Shown: one piece after another, positions 50,235 to 61,233 of the stretch | Position numbering within the stretch: position 1 is the first letter of the stretch | How the letters are laid out: every line of letters begins with the position of its first letter | NCBI RefSeq assembly: GCF_016901015.1 | Contig: NZ_JAFEUP010000002.1 | Span: 860,980 to 924,979 of the forward strand | Direction: 5' to 3' | DNA: 64,000 bases | Source: Zestomonas insulae | Lineage (GTDB): Bacteria > Pseudomonadota > Gammaproteobacteria > Pseudomonadales > Pseudomonadaceae | Notes under the pieces: generated by a model | Database searches by the model: none | Told to the model about the DNA's origin: nothing | Seen by the model: the letters and a program-made list of their open reading frames with translations, nothing else | Position numbers and translations under genes: made by a program

Positions 50235-50978
50235 ATGAGTCTGCAAGGTAAAGTTGCCCTGGTCACTGGCGCGAGCCGTGGTATTGGCCAGGCTATCGCT
50301 CTGGAGTTGGGGCGCCAGGGTGCCACTGTCATTGGGACGGCCACCACTGAAGCGGGGGCGGCGCGTATCGCTGGAACGCTGAAGGCGGCAGGTGTTGAAG
50401 GCACTGGCCTGATGCTGGATGTCGGCAGCAACGAATCGGTAACCAGCGTCCTGGAGCAAATTCAGCAGCAGCTAGGTCAGCCGTTGATTCTGGTGAACAA
50501 CGCCGGCATCACTCGTGACAACCTGATGCTGCGCATGAAGGATGACGAATGGTTCGATGTCATCAATACCAACCTGAATAGTCTGTACCGTCTGTCTAAA
50601 GCCGTACTGCGCGGCATGACGAAGGCGCGTTGGGGGCGGATTATCAACATCGGCTCGGTGGTCGGTGCCATGGGTAACGCCGGGCAGACCAATTATGCGG
50701 CAGCCAAGGCAGGACTGGAGGGTTTCAGTCGTGCGCTGGCGCGCGAAGTCGGTTCCCGTGCAATCACCGTGAACTCGGTTGCCCCCGGCTTCATCGATAC
50801 CGATATGACCCGCGAACTGCCTGAAGCGCAGCGCGAGGCGCTGCAGAGCCAGATTCCGCTTGGTCGTTTGGGCCAGGTCGAGGAGATCGCCAAGGTGGTC
50901 GCATTCCTGGCTTCGGACGATGCTTCCTACGTCACCGGCGCTACCGTTCCGGTCAACGGCGGAATGTACATGAGCTGA
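50235..50978 (+). CDS. fabG: 3-oxoacyl-ACP reductase FabG
   Basis: A 247-aa short-chain dehydrogenase. It has the NADPH site VTGASRGIGQAIA, catalytic Ser in INIGSVVG (about 141) and Tyr154/Lys158 in NYAAAKAG. It reduces 3-oxoacyl-ACP in each elongation round. It follows fabD by 17 bases, with GAGGAG before its ATG. Confidence 0.97.
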   Translation: MSLQGKVALVTGASRGIGQAIALELGRQGATVIGTATTEAGAARIAGTLKAAGVEGTGLMLDVGSNESVTSVLEQIQQQLGQPLILVNNAGITRDNLMLRMKDDEWFDVINTNLNSLYRLSKAVLRGMTKARWGRIINIGSVVGAMGNAGQTNYAAAKAGLEGFSRALAREVGSRAITVNSVAPGFIDTDMTRELPEAQREALQSQIPLGRLGQVEEIAKVVAFLASDDASYVTGATVPVNGGMYMS

Positions 50979-51092
50979 ATGTGACCGGAGTCTTCAGAAA
51001 GCTGTCATAGCTGCTGTCTAGAATCCGTTATAAAGTGGCACCGATTTATAGACAGATGGTTGGATGGGTGAAGAGGGCTCAGGGCTTTCAGC

Positions 51093-51120
51093 TTGAAATA
51101 CGGAAAACCCTTTCTATACA
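51093..51120 (+). promoter_or_regulatory. acpP promoter
   Basis: TTGAAA (51093-51098), a 16-base spacer and TATACA (51115-51120) make a good sigma-70 promoter. The leader to the acpP ATG would be about 45 bases. It fits the usual separate high-level expression of acpP within the fab cluster. Confidence 0.75.
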
Positions 51121-51171
51121 CTTAGCCCAGACCAGCCGCCTGGATTTGTTCATTAGGAGTGAAAACAAGGT

Positions 51172-51408
51172 ATGAGCACCATCGAAGAACGCGTCAAGAA
51201 AATCGTCGCTGAGCAGCTTGGCGTTAAAGAAGAGGAAGTAACCAACAGTGCTTCCTTCGTCGAAGACCTGGGTGCTGACTCTCTTGACACCGTCGAGCTG
51301 GTGATGGCTCTCGAGGAGGAATTCGAGACCGAGATTCCGGACGAACAAGCCGAGAAGATCACCACCGTTCAGGAAGCTATCGATTACGTCACTGCGCACG
51401 CGCAATAA
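51172..51408 (+). CDS. acpP: Acyl carrier protein
   Basis: A 78-aa acidic four-helix protein. Ser37 in GADSLDTVE receives the 4'-phosphopantetheine. It carries acyl chains for fatty acid, lipid A and other syntheses. The ribosome-binding segment CATTAGGAGT (51151-51160) is a perfect complement to part of the small RNA RgsA encoded at 57446-57564. A promoter lies directly upstream and a terminator directly downstream, so acpP has its own transcript. Confidence 0.98.
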   Translation: MSTIEERVKKIVAEQLGVKEEEVTNSASFVEDLGADSLDTVELVMALEEEFETEIPDEQAEKITTVQEAIDYVTAHAQ

Positions 51409-51433
51409 GACTTAATCGTCGGTCTCCGACTCG

Positions 51434-51469
51434 AAAAACCGCACTGCCCTTATCCGGCGTGCGGTTTTT
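51434..51469 (+). terminator. Rho-independent terminator of acpP
   Basis: AAAAACCGCAC (51434-51444) pairs with GTGCGGTTTTT (51459-51469), an 11-bp stem with a 14-base loop and a T-run. Confidence 0.9.
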
Positions 51470-51516
51470 CTTTAAGTGCAATGAAATGGCAGTAGCTTGA
51501 GACGAAGGAGAGTGCT

Positions 51517-52761
51517 GTGTCGCGTAGACGCGTTGTAGTCACTGGTTTGGGCATGGTATCGCCGTTGGGTACCGATGTACCGAGCAGCTGGCAGGGGATT
51601 CTGGCAGGTCGTAGCGGTATCGCCTCGATCGAGCACATGGACCTTTCTGTCTACGCCACGCGTTTTGGTGGCTCGGTCAAAGACTTCGATGTCGAGCAGT
51701 ATCTCTCTGCCAAAGAAGCACGCAAGCTCGATCTGTTTATTCAGTACGGCCTTGCTGCCAGCTTCCAGGCGATTCGCAATTCCGGTCTGGAAGTCTCCGA
51801 CGGCAATCGCGAACGTATCGGTGTCGCGATGGGCTCGGGTATCGGTGGCCTGACCAATATCGAAACCAACTGCAAAGTCTTGTTCGACCAAGGCCCACGG
51901 CGCATCTCGCCGTTCTTCGTGCCTGGCTCGATCATCAACATGATTTCCGGCTTCCTGTCGATCCATCTGGGGATTCAGGGGCCGAATTACGCCATCGCCA
52001 CTGCGTGCACCACCGGCACCCATTGCATCGGTATGGCGGCGCGCAACATTGCCTACGGCGAAGCTGACGTGATGATCGCTGGCGGCGCCGAGATGGCCGC
52101 TTGCGGTCTCGGCATTGGTGGATTTGCGGCAGCCCGTGCGCTGTCGACGCGCAACGATGAGCCGACCTTGGCCAGTCGCCCTTGGGACAAGCAGCGCGAC
52201 GGTTTCGTGCTGTCCGACGGCGCAGGCGCTTTGGTGCTCGAAGAGCTGGAGCATGCGAAAGCCCGCGGCGCGACGATTTACGCCGAGTTGGTCGGTTTCG
52301 GCATGAGCGGCGATGCCTTCCACATGACCTCGCCGCCCGAGGATGGCGCCGGTGCTGCACGCTGCATGGCGAATGCCGTGCGCGATGCCGGGCTCAATCC
52401 GGAGCAGGTCGACTACATCAACGCCCATGGCACCTCCACACTGGCCGGTGACCTGGCCGAAGCGTCGGCGATCAAGTCGGTGTTTGGCGCGCATGCGCAT
52501 CAGCTGTCGGTCAGCTCGACCAAGTCGATGACCGGTCACTTGCTTGGCGCAGCGGGCGCGGTTGAGGCAATTTTCAGCGTTCTGGCCATTCGCGATCAGA
52601 TTGCGCCGCCGACCATCAACCTCGACGAGCCCGATGAAGGCTGCGATCTGGACTTCGTCCCGCACCGCGCCAAGGAGCGGAGCATCGATGTGGTGCTGTC
52701 CAACTCCTTTGGCTTTGGCGGTACCAACGGCTCGCTGGTGTTCAGCCGGTTCCAGGGTTGA
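51517..52761 (+). CDS. fabF: 3-oxoacyl-ACP synthase II FabF
   Basis: A 414-aa condensing enzyme. The Cys-His-His triad is Cys164 in [11 protein letters not shown], His in [11 protein letters not shown] and His in TGHLLGAAG. It elongates acyl-ACP with malonyl-ACP and is needed for the unsaturated C18 chain. The start is GTG at 51517, behind GAAGGAGAG. Its stop shares a base with the pabC start (TGATG). Confidence 0.97.
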   Translation: MSRRRVVVTGLGMVSPLGTDVPSSWQGILAGRSGIASIEHMDLSVYATRFGGSVKDFDVEQYLSAKEARKLDLFIQYGLAASFQAIRNSGLEVSDGNRERIGVAMGSGIGGLTNIETNCKVLFDQGPRRISPFFVPGSIINMISGFLSIHLGIQGPNYAIATACTTGTHCIGMAARNIAYGEADVMIAGGAEMAACGLGIGGFAAARALSTRNDEPTLASRPWDKQRDGFVLSDGAGALVLEELEHAKARGATIYAELVGFGMSGDAFHMTSPPEDGAGAARCMANAVRDAGLNPEQVDYINAHGTSTLAGDLAEASAIKSVFGAHAHQLSVSSTKSMTGHLLGAAGAVEAIFSVLAIRDQIAPPTINLDEPDEGCDLDFVPHRAKERSIDVVLSNSFGFGGTNGSLVFSRFQG

Positions 52762-53573
52762 TGTTGAACTGGGTCGACGGAATTCCGGCGGATGCACTTT
52801 CCGTCAAGGACCGCGGCCTGGCCTACGGCGATGGTCTGTTCGAGACCATCGCCGTGCGAAGTGGGCGGGCGCCCCTGTTGTCCCGCCACTTACATCGCTT
52901 GAGCGATGGTTGCCAGCGCCTCGGCATTTCTTGCGACTTGGCAATGCTTGATGCTGAATTGCAGCGCTTTGCCGCGGCGGTGGGCGATGGGGTGGCCAAG
53001 TTCATCGTCACGCGCGGCGATGGCCAGCGCGGCTACGCGCCGACCACAACCGAGCAGCCTCGGCGATTGCTGCAGAGCAGCGCTTTCCCGACGTATCCCC
53101 CAGAGCATGCCGCGCAAGGTGTGCGCCTGTTTCCCTGTCAGACGCGCCTTGCCGAGCAGCCGCTGCTGGCGGGAATGAAGCACCTCAACCGCCTCGAGCA
53201 GGTGCTGGCTCGTGCCGAGTGGCAGGATGCTGAGCATGGCGAAGGACTGATGCGCGACACCAGTGGACGCGTCATCGAGGGCGTATTCAGCAATCTTTTT
53301 CTGGTCAAAGATGGCGTGTTGCTAACGGCCGATCTGTCGCGTTGCGGCGTGGCGGGGGTGATGCGTGCCGAGCTGCTGGAGCGTGCCGTGTCCCGGAGCA
53401 TTTCGTGTCAGGTGCGGGACATCGAGTACGCGGAGCTGCTGGCTGCGGACGAGCTTTTCCTGTGCAACAGCCTGTTCGGTATCTGGCCGGTGCGGGCCTT
53501 GGCGTCGCGCGACTGGCCGGTCGGACCGCTCACCCGTAAACTGCAGGGCATCATTCGCGATCTGGGCTATTGA
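52761..53573 (+). CDS. pabC: Aminodeoxychorismate lyase PabC
   Basis: A 270-aa PLP enzyme of fold type IV. It turns 4-amino-4-deoxychorismate into p-aminobenzoate for folate. DRGLAYGDGLFETIAV near the N-terminus is the family signature, and the PLP Lys is likely in GMKHLNRLEQVLAR. The ATG at 52761 overlaps the fabF stop by one base, which ties the two together. Adjacent to mltG-tmk-holB as in E. coli. Confidence 0.95.
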   Translation: MLNWVDGIPADALSVKDRGLAYGDGLFETIAVRSGRAPLLSRHLHRLSDGCQRLGISCDLAMLDAELQRFAAAVGDGVAKFIVTRGDGQRGYAPTTTEQPRRLLQSSAFPTYPPEHAAQGVRLFPCQTRLAEQPLLAGMKHLNRLEQVLARAEWQDAEHGEGLMRDTSGRVIEGVFSNLFLVKDGVLLTADLSRCGVAGVMRAELLERAVSRSISCQVRDIEYAELLAADELFLCNSLFGIWPVRALASRDWPVGPLTRKLQGIIRDLGY

Positions 53574-53576
53574 GTC

Positions 53577-56252
<2,676 letters not shown>

Positions 56253-56285
56253 AATCGGACTGGAATCGTCAGCTAGGAACGCCGC

Positions 56286-56642
56286 ATGAGCCTGCCACCC
56301 AATCTTGGCCCCCGTAATGGGATTCTGTCCTTGACCATCAAGGACAAGTCCGTGCTCTATGCCGCCTACATGCCTTTCATCAAGAACGGTGGTCTGTTCA
56401 TTCCGACCAACAAGAACTACAAGTTGGGCGACGAGGTGTTCATGCTGCTCAACCTGATGGAAGAGCCGGAAAAGATTCCGGTTGCCGGCAAGGTCGTGTG
56501 GATCACCCCGAAGGGCGCACAAGGCAACCGCGCTGCCGGCGTTGGCGTGCAGTTCAATGATGGCGACAACACCGCGCGCAACAAAATCGAAACCTACCTG
56601 GCCGGTGCACTGACCTCCGATCGCCCCACCCACACGATGTAA
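56286..56642 (+). CDS. pilZ: Type IV pilus biogenesis protein PilZ
   Basis: A 118-aa single PilZ domain, MSLPPNLGPRNGILSLTIKD at the start and GVGVQFNDGDN near the end. The canonical RxxxR c-di-GMP motif is absent, as in the true PilZ protein of P. aeruginosa, which does not bind c-di-GMP but interacts with PilB and FimX. AGGAA precedes the ATG. It lies between holB and tatD as in PAO1. Confidence 0.95.
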   Translation: MSLPPNLGPRNGILSLTIKDKSVLYAAYMPFIKNGGLFIPTNKNYKLGDEVFMLLNLMEEPEKIPVAGKVVWITPKGAQGNRAAGVGVQFNDGDNTARNKIETYLAGALTSDRPTHTM

Positions 56643-56657
56643 GCGCTGTCCCTCGCC

Positions 56658-57446
56658 ATGCTTGTCGATTCCCACTGTCACCTCGATCGCCTCGACCTTT
56701 CCGCTCACGCTGGTTCACTCGACGCCGCCCTCGATGCGGCGCGGGCGCGCGGCGTTGGCCACTTCCTGTGTATTGGGGTAAGCGCGGACAACGCTGCGGC
56801 AGTCAAGGCGCTGGCTGATCGTTACGCCGATGTGGACTGCTCGGTGGGGGTCCATCCATTGGATCTCGAGCCGGGAGCGGCGCCGGCGCTGGAGTGGTTG
56901 CTGGGAGAGCTCGAGCATCCCCGCGTGGTGGCCATCGGGGAAACCGGGCTCGACTACCACTACGAGCCGGAGGCCGCGGACTTGCAGCGCGAGGCATTCC
57001 GCCTGCACCTCGAGGCTGCGCGTCTTACCGCCAAGCCGGTGATCGTGCACACGCGAGCGGCCCGCGCCGACACACTGGCGCTATTGCGCGAAGCGGCACT
57101 GCCGCAGGCCGGGGTATTGCATTGCTTTACCGAGGATTGGGAGATGGCCAAGGCTGCCCTCGACCTCGGCTTCTACATTTCCCTTTCCGGCATCGTGACC
57201 TTCCGCAATGCCGATGAGCTGCGCGACGTCGCGCGGCGCATTCCCGTCGACCGCTTGCTGGTCGAGACTGACTCTCCCTATCTCGCGCCGATTCCGTATC
57301 GAGGCAAGCCCAATTTGCCGCAGTATGTTTATGAGGTCGCCGAGTTTCTTGCGACGCTGCGCGGCGTCGATACCGAAACCCTGGCAGCGCAGACCACCGC
57401 CAATTTCCAGCGGCTTTTCCCTCTGGCGCGGGTAAATCGCGCATAA
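56658..57446 (+). CDS. TatD-family deoxyribonuclease
   Basis: A 262-aa metal-dependent hydrolase. DSHCHLDRLDL, IGETGLDYHYE, the VIVHTRAA and LHCFTEDW segments, and VETDSPYLAP supply the metal-binding His, Glu and Asp residues. Family members are DNases or exonucleases in DNA repair or apoptosis-like degradation. It is the last gene of the pabC-tatD unit. Its stop codon overlaps the U-run of the RgsA terminator on the other strand. Confidence 0.92.
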   Translation: MLVDSHCHLDRLDLSAHAGSLDAALDAARARGVGHFLCIGVSADNAAAVKALADRYADVDCSVGVHPLDLEPGAAPALEWLLGELEHPRVVAIGETGLDYHYEPEAADLQREAFRLHLEAARLTAKPVIVHTRAARADTLALLREAALPQAGVLHCFTEDWEMAKAALDLGFYISLSGIVTFRNADELRDVARRIPVDRLLVETDSPYLAPIPYRGKPNLPQYVYEVAEFLATLRGVDTETLAAQTTANFQRLFPLARVNRA

Positions 57447-57564
57447 AAAAAACCCGGGTTCTGGGGGATGAATCCGGGTCAAGACCATTAGGAGTAAATC
57501 AAGGTACGCAGTCCACGGTACCTTGGCTGGCGGGACACTTGGGGGGAGGTGTCGCACGCCAGTT
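57446..57564 (-). ncRNA. rgsA: Small RNA RgsA (P16 family)
   Basis: The minus strand has a CAATACT -10 element (complement of 57570-57576; the RpoS-type consensus is CTATACT), so transcription should begin near 57564. The RNA would hold the hairpin GACAC/GTGTC with a C-rich loop (57534-57553), the hairpin AAGGTAC/GTACCTT (57501-57524), an unpaired stretch with ACTCCTAATG (complement of 57486-57495), and a terminator ACCCGG/CCGGGT ending in eight U (57445-57479). The position next to tatD is that of RgsA in P. aeruginosa (PA2958.1), an RpoS-dependent sRNA. Identity rests on location, size (about 119 nt) and structure; I could not align it. Confidence 0.85.
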
Positions 57565-57569
57565 CTTTG

Positions 57570-57576
57570 AGTATTG
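57570..57576 (-). promoter_or_regulatory. RpoS-type -10 element of rgsA
   Basis: CAATACT on the minus strand matches 6 of 7 positions of the RpoS consensus CTATACT. It lies about 6 bases before the presumed 5' end of RgsA. No clear -35 is seen, which is common for RpoS promoters. Confidence 0.6.
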
Positions 57577-57654
57577 GTGAAGTTTGGCGCCCGTCCAGAT
57601 CAATTCCGTTGGTTTTTTAAACAGATTTGGAATACCTGCCGCGCTGCTGAGTGC

Positions 57655-58788
57655 TCATCTTGTTGCGAGCTGGCTCAGCGCTGCCAAAGTCTCGTCGATG
57701 ACGCGCGATTCGGTGTAGAAGTGCGGCGAAAAGCGGATGCCCTTGCCGCGTTGGGCGCAGACGATCTGCTCGCTTTTCAGCTTCTCGAACAGTTTCTGAT
57801 TGTCCCAGCCGTCCAAGCGGAAGGTCAGGATTCCCGCGCGCCGCGCCACATTTCGCTCGCTGACGACACTGATGCCGTTGAGCTTGTCGAGGCCGTCGAG
57901 CAGCCATTGCACACGCTCGTGCAGGGCGCTTTCCACATTGTTCAGGCCTACGTCCTCCAGCAGCGACAGGCTGGCCTCCAGCGCGACGGCACCGAGCATG
58001 TTCGGGCTGCCACATTCGAATCGCTTGGCGCTGCGCGCCGGTTTCCAGTCGACGCGGTCGTAGTCGCCGGCGTGCTCCAGCATGTGCCAGCCGTATTCAT
58101 GCAGGGTGAGTTGCTCGCGCAGATCGCTGCGGCAATAGAACACCCCGAGGCCTTCCGGACCGAGCATCCATTTGTGGCCGTCGGCCATCGCGAAGGCACA
58201 ATCGCAGGATTGGACATCCAGCGGCAGGGCGCCCAACTGCTGGATCGCGTCGACGCAGAACAGTACGTCGCGGGCGCGGCAGCCGGCGCCCAGGCGCTCG
58301 AGATCGAGGCGCAAGCCGCTGGCGTATTGCACGGCACTAATCGAAATCAGTCGGGTTCTCGGGCCGCAAGCAGCGAGCAGTGCGCCTTCCGGGTCGTCAC
58401 CATCCAGGGCGACCTGGATGACTTCCACGCCTTGCGGCTTGAGGGCCTCCCAGACGACCCGGTTGGAAGGGAACTCCTCGTTGCTGATGACGATCTGGTC
58501 GCCGGCGCGCCAATCGAGTCCGAAGGCGACGAAGGACAGCGCCTCCGAGGTGTTCTTCACCAGCGCGATGTCGGCGCTGCCCGGGGCGTTGAGTAGACGC
58601 CGCAAACGCTGACGGAGACGGCCTTCCAGGACCAGCCAGTCGGGGTAATCACGTGCGCCGATTCGCACGTTCTGCTCGGCAAAGGCGGCGACCGCTACAG
58701 CTGCACGGCGGGGCCACGGCGCTACGGCGGCATGGTTTAGATAGCGCAGTTCGGGGGCTTGAGGAAACTCGTCGTGATAGGCATACAT
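57655..58788 (-). CDS. Class V aminotransferase / cysteine desulfurase-like PLP enzyme
   Basis: A 377-aa PLP enzyme of fold type I, class V (isopenicillin-N epimerase or selenocysteine lyase-like). The PLP Lys is in MADGHKWMLGPEGLGVFYC; YLNHAAVAPWPRRA opens the protein and VKNTSEALSFVA binds phosphate. No conserved catalytic Cys loop of desulfurases is visible, so amino transfer, racemisation or lyase chemistry are open. It is divergent from a TetR gene and separated from RgsA by about 90 bases on the same strand. Substrate not predictable. Confidence 0.87.
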   Translation of the reverse strand: MYAYHDEFPQAPELRYLNHAAVAPWPRRAAVAVAAFAEQNVRIGARDYPDWLVLEGRLRQRLRRLLNAPGSADIALVKNTSEALSFVAFGLDWRAGDQIVISNEEFPSNRVVWEALKPQGVEVIQVALDGDDPEGALLAACGPRTRLISISAVQYASGLRLDLERLGAGCRARDVLFCVDAIQQLGALPLDVQSCDCAFAMADGHKWMLGPEGLGVFYCRSDLREQLTLHEYGWHMLEHAGDYDRVDWKPARSAKRFECGSPNMLGAVALEASLSLLEDVGLNNVESALHERVQWLLDGLDKLNGISVVSERNVARRAGILTFRLDGWDNQKLFEKLKSEQIVCAQRGKGIRFSPHFYTESRVIDETLAALSQLATR

Positions 58789-58810
58789 GGTCGGATGATC
58801 CGTGCAATTT

Positions 58811-58834
58811 CGCGTTAATTAGGCATAATACGCG
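58811..58834. promoter_or_regulatory. Candidate TetR operator between divergent genes
   Basis: CGCGT at 58811-58815 and ACGCG at 58830-58834 form an inverted repeat with a 14-base spacer (TAATT and ATAAT add partial symmetry). It lies in the 75-base gap between the aminotransferase and TetR genes and covers a CATAAT -10-like hexamer (58824-58829). Confidence 0.45.
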
Positions 58835-58863
58835 ACTTCGCTTTTTGACCTTTCAGTCTATTT

Positions 58864-59502
58864 ATGCAAAAAGAACCCCGAAAAATTCGTGAATTTCGTC
58901 GTCGTGAACAGGAAATTCTCGATACTGCCCTGAAGCTGTTCCTCGAGCAGGGGGAAGACAGCGTTACGGTCGAAATGATCGCCGACGCCGTGGGTATTGG
59001 CAAAGGCACCATCTACAAGCATTTCAAGTCGAAGGCCGAGATCTACCTGCGTCTGATGCTCGACTACGAGCGCGACCTCAATGCGCTGTTCCATTCCGAA
59101 GACGTTGCGCGCGACAAGGAAGCGCTGTCGCGCGCCTACTTCGAGTTCCGCATGCGTGATCCGCAGCGTTATCGGCTGTTCGATCGCCTGGAAGAGAAAG
59201 TCGTCAAAGGCAGCCAGGTGCCGGAGATGGTCGAAGAACTGCACCGCATCCGCGCGTCGAACTTCGAGCGCCTCACCCGGCTGATCGAGGGGCGCATCGC
59301 AGAGGGCAAGCTGGAAGACGTACCGGCCTACTTCCACTACTGCGCGGCCTGGGCACTGGTGCATGGCGCCGTGGCGCTCTATCACTCGCCGTTCTGGAGC
59401 AACGTGCTCGAAGATCAGGACGGCTTCTTCCAGTTCCTCATGGAAATCGGCGTGCGCATGGGCAACCGGCGCAAGCGCGAAGGCGACGCTCCGGGCAGTT
59501 GA
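58864..59502 (+). CDS. TetR-family transcriptional regulator
   Basis: A 212-aa TetR regulator. The HTH part reads QEILDTALKLFLEQGEDSVT, then IADAVGIGKGTIYKHFKSKA. The ligand-binding half is helical, with FRMRDPQRYRLFDRLEEKVV. The N-terminus is basic (KEPRKIREFRRRE). It is divergent from the aminotransferase and followed by the MoaA-like gene after 70 bases, so these are the likely targets. Ligand unknown. From memory it corresponds to PA2957. Confidence 0.9.
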   Translation: MQKEPRKIREFRRREQEILDTALKLFLEQGEDSVTVEMIADAVGIGKGTIYKHFKSKAEIYLRLMLDYERDLNALFHSEDVARDKEALSRAYFEFRMRDPQRYRLFDRLEEKVVKGSQVPEMVEELHRIRASNFERLTRLIEGRIAEGKLEDVPAYFHYCAAWALVHGAVALYHSPFWSNVLEDQDGFFQFLMEIGVRMGNRRKREGDAPGS

Positions 59503-59572
59503 GTGCGAGCCGACGGCGTCGGCTCGGGCCGCGCGGCGTATACTCAGGACGTAAACGTGTTGGAGCAACTCC

Positions 59573-60544
59573 ATGATCGTTGATCGCCAGGGCAGGCGCT
59601 TTCGCAACCTGCGGGTCAGCCTGACCGCCGCCTGCAACTACGCCTGCACCTACTGTGTGCCGGATGGCAAACGTCTCGTGGCAGCGCAGGACGAGCTGTC
59701 CGCCGAGGCCATGGCCCGTGGCGTTGCCTACCTGATCGAGGCCGCCGGCATCGAGCGGCTGCGCATCACTGGTGGCGAACCTCTAGTCAGTCCCAAGCTG
59801 GATGCGTTTCTGCATGGCGTCCGCGGCCTCGGCTTGAGCGATATCAGTCTGACCACCAACGGCCAGCTGCTTGCACGCAAGCTGCCGATCCTCCTCGAAG
59901 CGGGCATCCGCCGGCTGAATGTCTCGCTGGATACCCTCGATGCCGAGCACTTCCGCCAGATCGCCCGTGGCGGTGACCTGCAGACAGTGCTGGATGGCCT
60001 GGAGCAGGCGCACGCTGCCGGCCTGAAGATCAAGATCAACATGGTGCCGTTGCGGCGCGCCAACCTTGCTCAGGTCCTGCCGTTGTTGGACTACTGCCTC
60101 GAACGTGGTTTCGAGCTGCGCTTCATCGAGCTGATGCGCATGGGCCATCTGGCCCGAGATGCCCACGCGTTCCACCAGGATTTCGTCGGCATGCCGGAGC
60201 TGTTGGAGATGATCGCCAGCCGCTACACCTACATACAGGCCAGCGCGCCGCTGGATGCGACCGCGCTGCGCTTCGAGATTCCCAGCCGGCAGGGCTACTT
60301 CGGGATCATCGCCAACGAGAGCGTGCCGTTCTGCCGGACCTGTTCACGGCTGCGCCTGTCATCCACCGGCTGGCTGCACGGTTGCCTGTCGTCGAGCCAT
60401 CGGCACTACATCGGCGACCTGCTGGACAAGCCGCGCCACCAGGCGTTGCCGGCGCTGCAGCGGTTACTGGTACAGGCTCTGGCGGACAAGCAGGAAGTGG
60501 CTTTCTCGGGTGGTGCCACGGTGATGAAGATCATCGGTGGATGA
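59573..60544 (+). CDS. MoaA-like radical SAM protein
   Basis: A 323-aa protein. The SAM cluster Cys21, Cys25 and Cys28 are in AACNYACTYCVPDG; RITGGEPLVS follows. A second cluster, CRTCSRLRLSSTGWLHGC (about 254-271), matches the C-X2-C-X13-C site that binds GTP in MoaA, and the C-terminus ends in Gly-Gly as in MoaA. It therefore keeps the full GTP 3',8-cyclase hallmark set of molybdenum cofactor synthesis. No moaC, moaE or other moa gene is nearby, so it may be a paralogue with another role. TetR lies upstream. Confidence 0.87.
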   Translation: MIVDRQGRRFRNLRVSLTAACNYACTYCVPDGKRLVAAQDELSAEAMARGVAYLIEAAGIERLRITGGEPLVSPKLDAFLHGVRGLGLSDISLTTNGQLLARKLPILLEAGIRRLNVSLDTLDAEHFRQIARGGDLQTVLDGLEQAHAAGLKIKINMVPLRRANLAQVLPLLDYCLERGFELRFIELMRMGHLARDAHAFHQDFVGMPELLEMIASRYTYIQASAPLDATALRFEIPSRQGYFGIIANESVPFCRTCSRLRLSSTGWLHGCLSSSHRHYIGDLLDKPRHQALPALQRLLVQALADKQEVAFSGGATVMKIIGG

Positions 60545-60621
60545 GCACGCCGGAAGCTGGCGCGGAAGCTGCAGAGATCGCCCATCTGTCGGTTTTCCGT
60601 CACCGCCGTAGGAGAATTGCA

Positions 60622-61224
60622 ATGCGATGCCTGATTCCGCTGCTCATGCTGGCGGCGCTGAGTGGCTGCATGAATGTCAGCGATATGGCCGAGGGGGCTC
60701 AGTACCATCTGAGCGACGCCGGTTTTCTCGATCATAGCGACGTGCGTCGCTCCAGCCCGTGGCGCCTGCAGGCCGACTCCTTCATCTATATCGCCCAAGG
60801 TTTTTTCGTGCCGCCGGGCAGCGCGTACCCGCGGCCGAATGTCGTGGCCGAGGAGACCTTCAAGGGTTTCGTCGAGTACTTCCCGATGGTGCGCCGGGCG
60901 CGCGCGCCGGCCGGCCTGGAAGAGGCGATGAGCCAGGCGCGGGAGGTGGGTGCGCATTACTTGCTGTACAGCCGTTTCGCTGCGGCGGATAACCGCATCG
61001 GCACTTATGATGAGTGGGCCGATGAAGAGGCGCTGGATCGATTGGGCGTGGACCACGGTTCGATTCAGATGATGCTGGTGGAAACCAATACCCGCTATCT
61101 GGTGGATACGGCGACCATTCGCAGTCGCGGCGGCTTTCTGACGTTCTACGACAACCAACCAGAAGACCTTATCGGTCCGCCGCTACGCGACTATGCTCGC
61201 CGTCTGTTGGGTGTGAGTGATTAG
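60622..61224 (+). CDS. DUF4823 lipoprotein
   Basis: A 200-aa protein with a lipobox (MRCLIPLLMLAALSGC, Cys at 16). The mature part is of the DUF4823 type: RLQADSFIYIAQGFFVPP, a helical stretch, and GAHYLLYSRFAAADNRIGTY near the middle. The ATG at 60622 follows TAGGAGAATTGCA; the frame is open further upstream without support. It is probably anchored in the outer or inner membrane; the Met after Cys does not signal retention in the inner membrane. Function unknown. It has one neighbour downstream after 9 bases, the DUF1285 gene. Confidence 0.85.
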   Translation: MRCLIPLLMLAALSGCMNVSDMAEGAQYHLSDAGFLDHSDVRRSSPWRLQADSFIYIAQGFFVPPGSAYPRPNVVAEETFKGFVEYFPMVRRARAPAGLEEAMSQAREVGAHYLLYSRFAAADNRIGTYDEWADEEALDRLGVDHGSIQMMLVETNTRYLVDTATIRSRGGFLTFYDNQPEDLIGPPLRDYARRLLGVSD

Positions 61225-61233
61225 GAGAGATTG

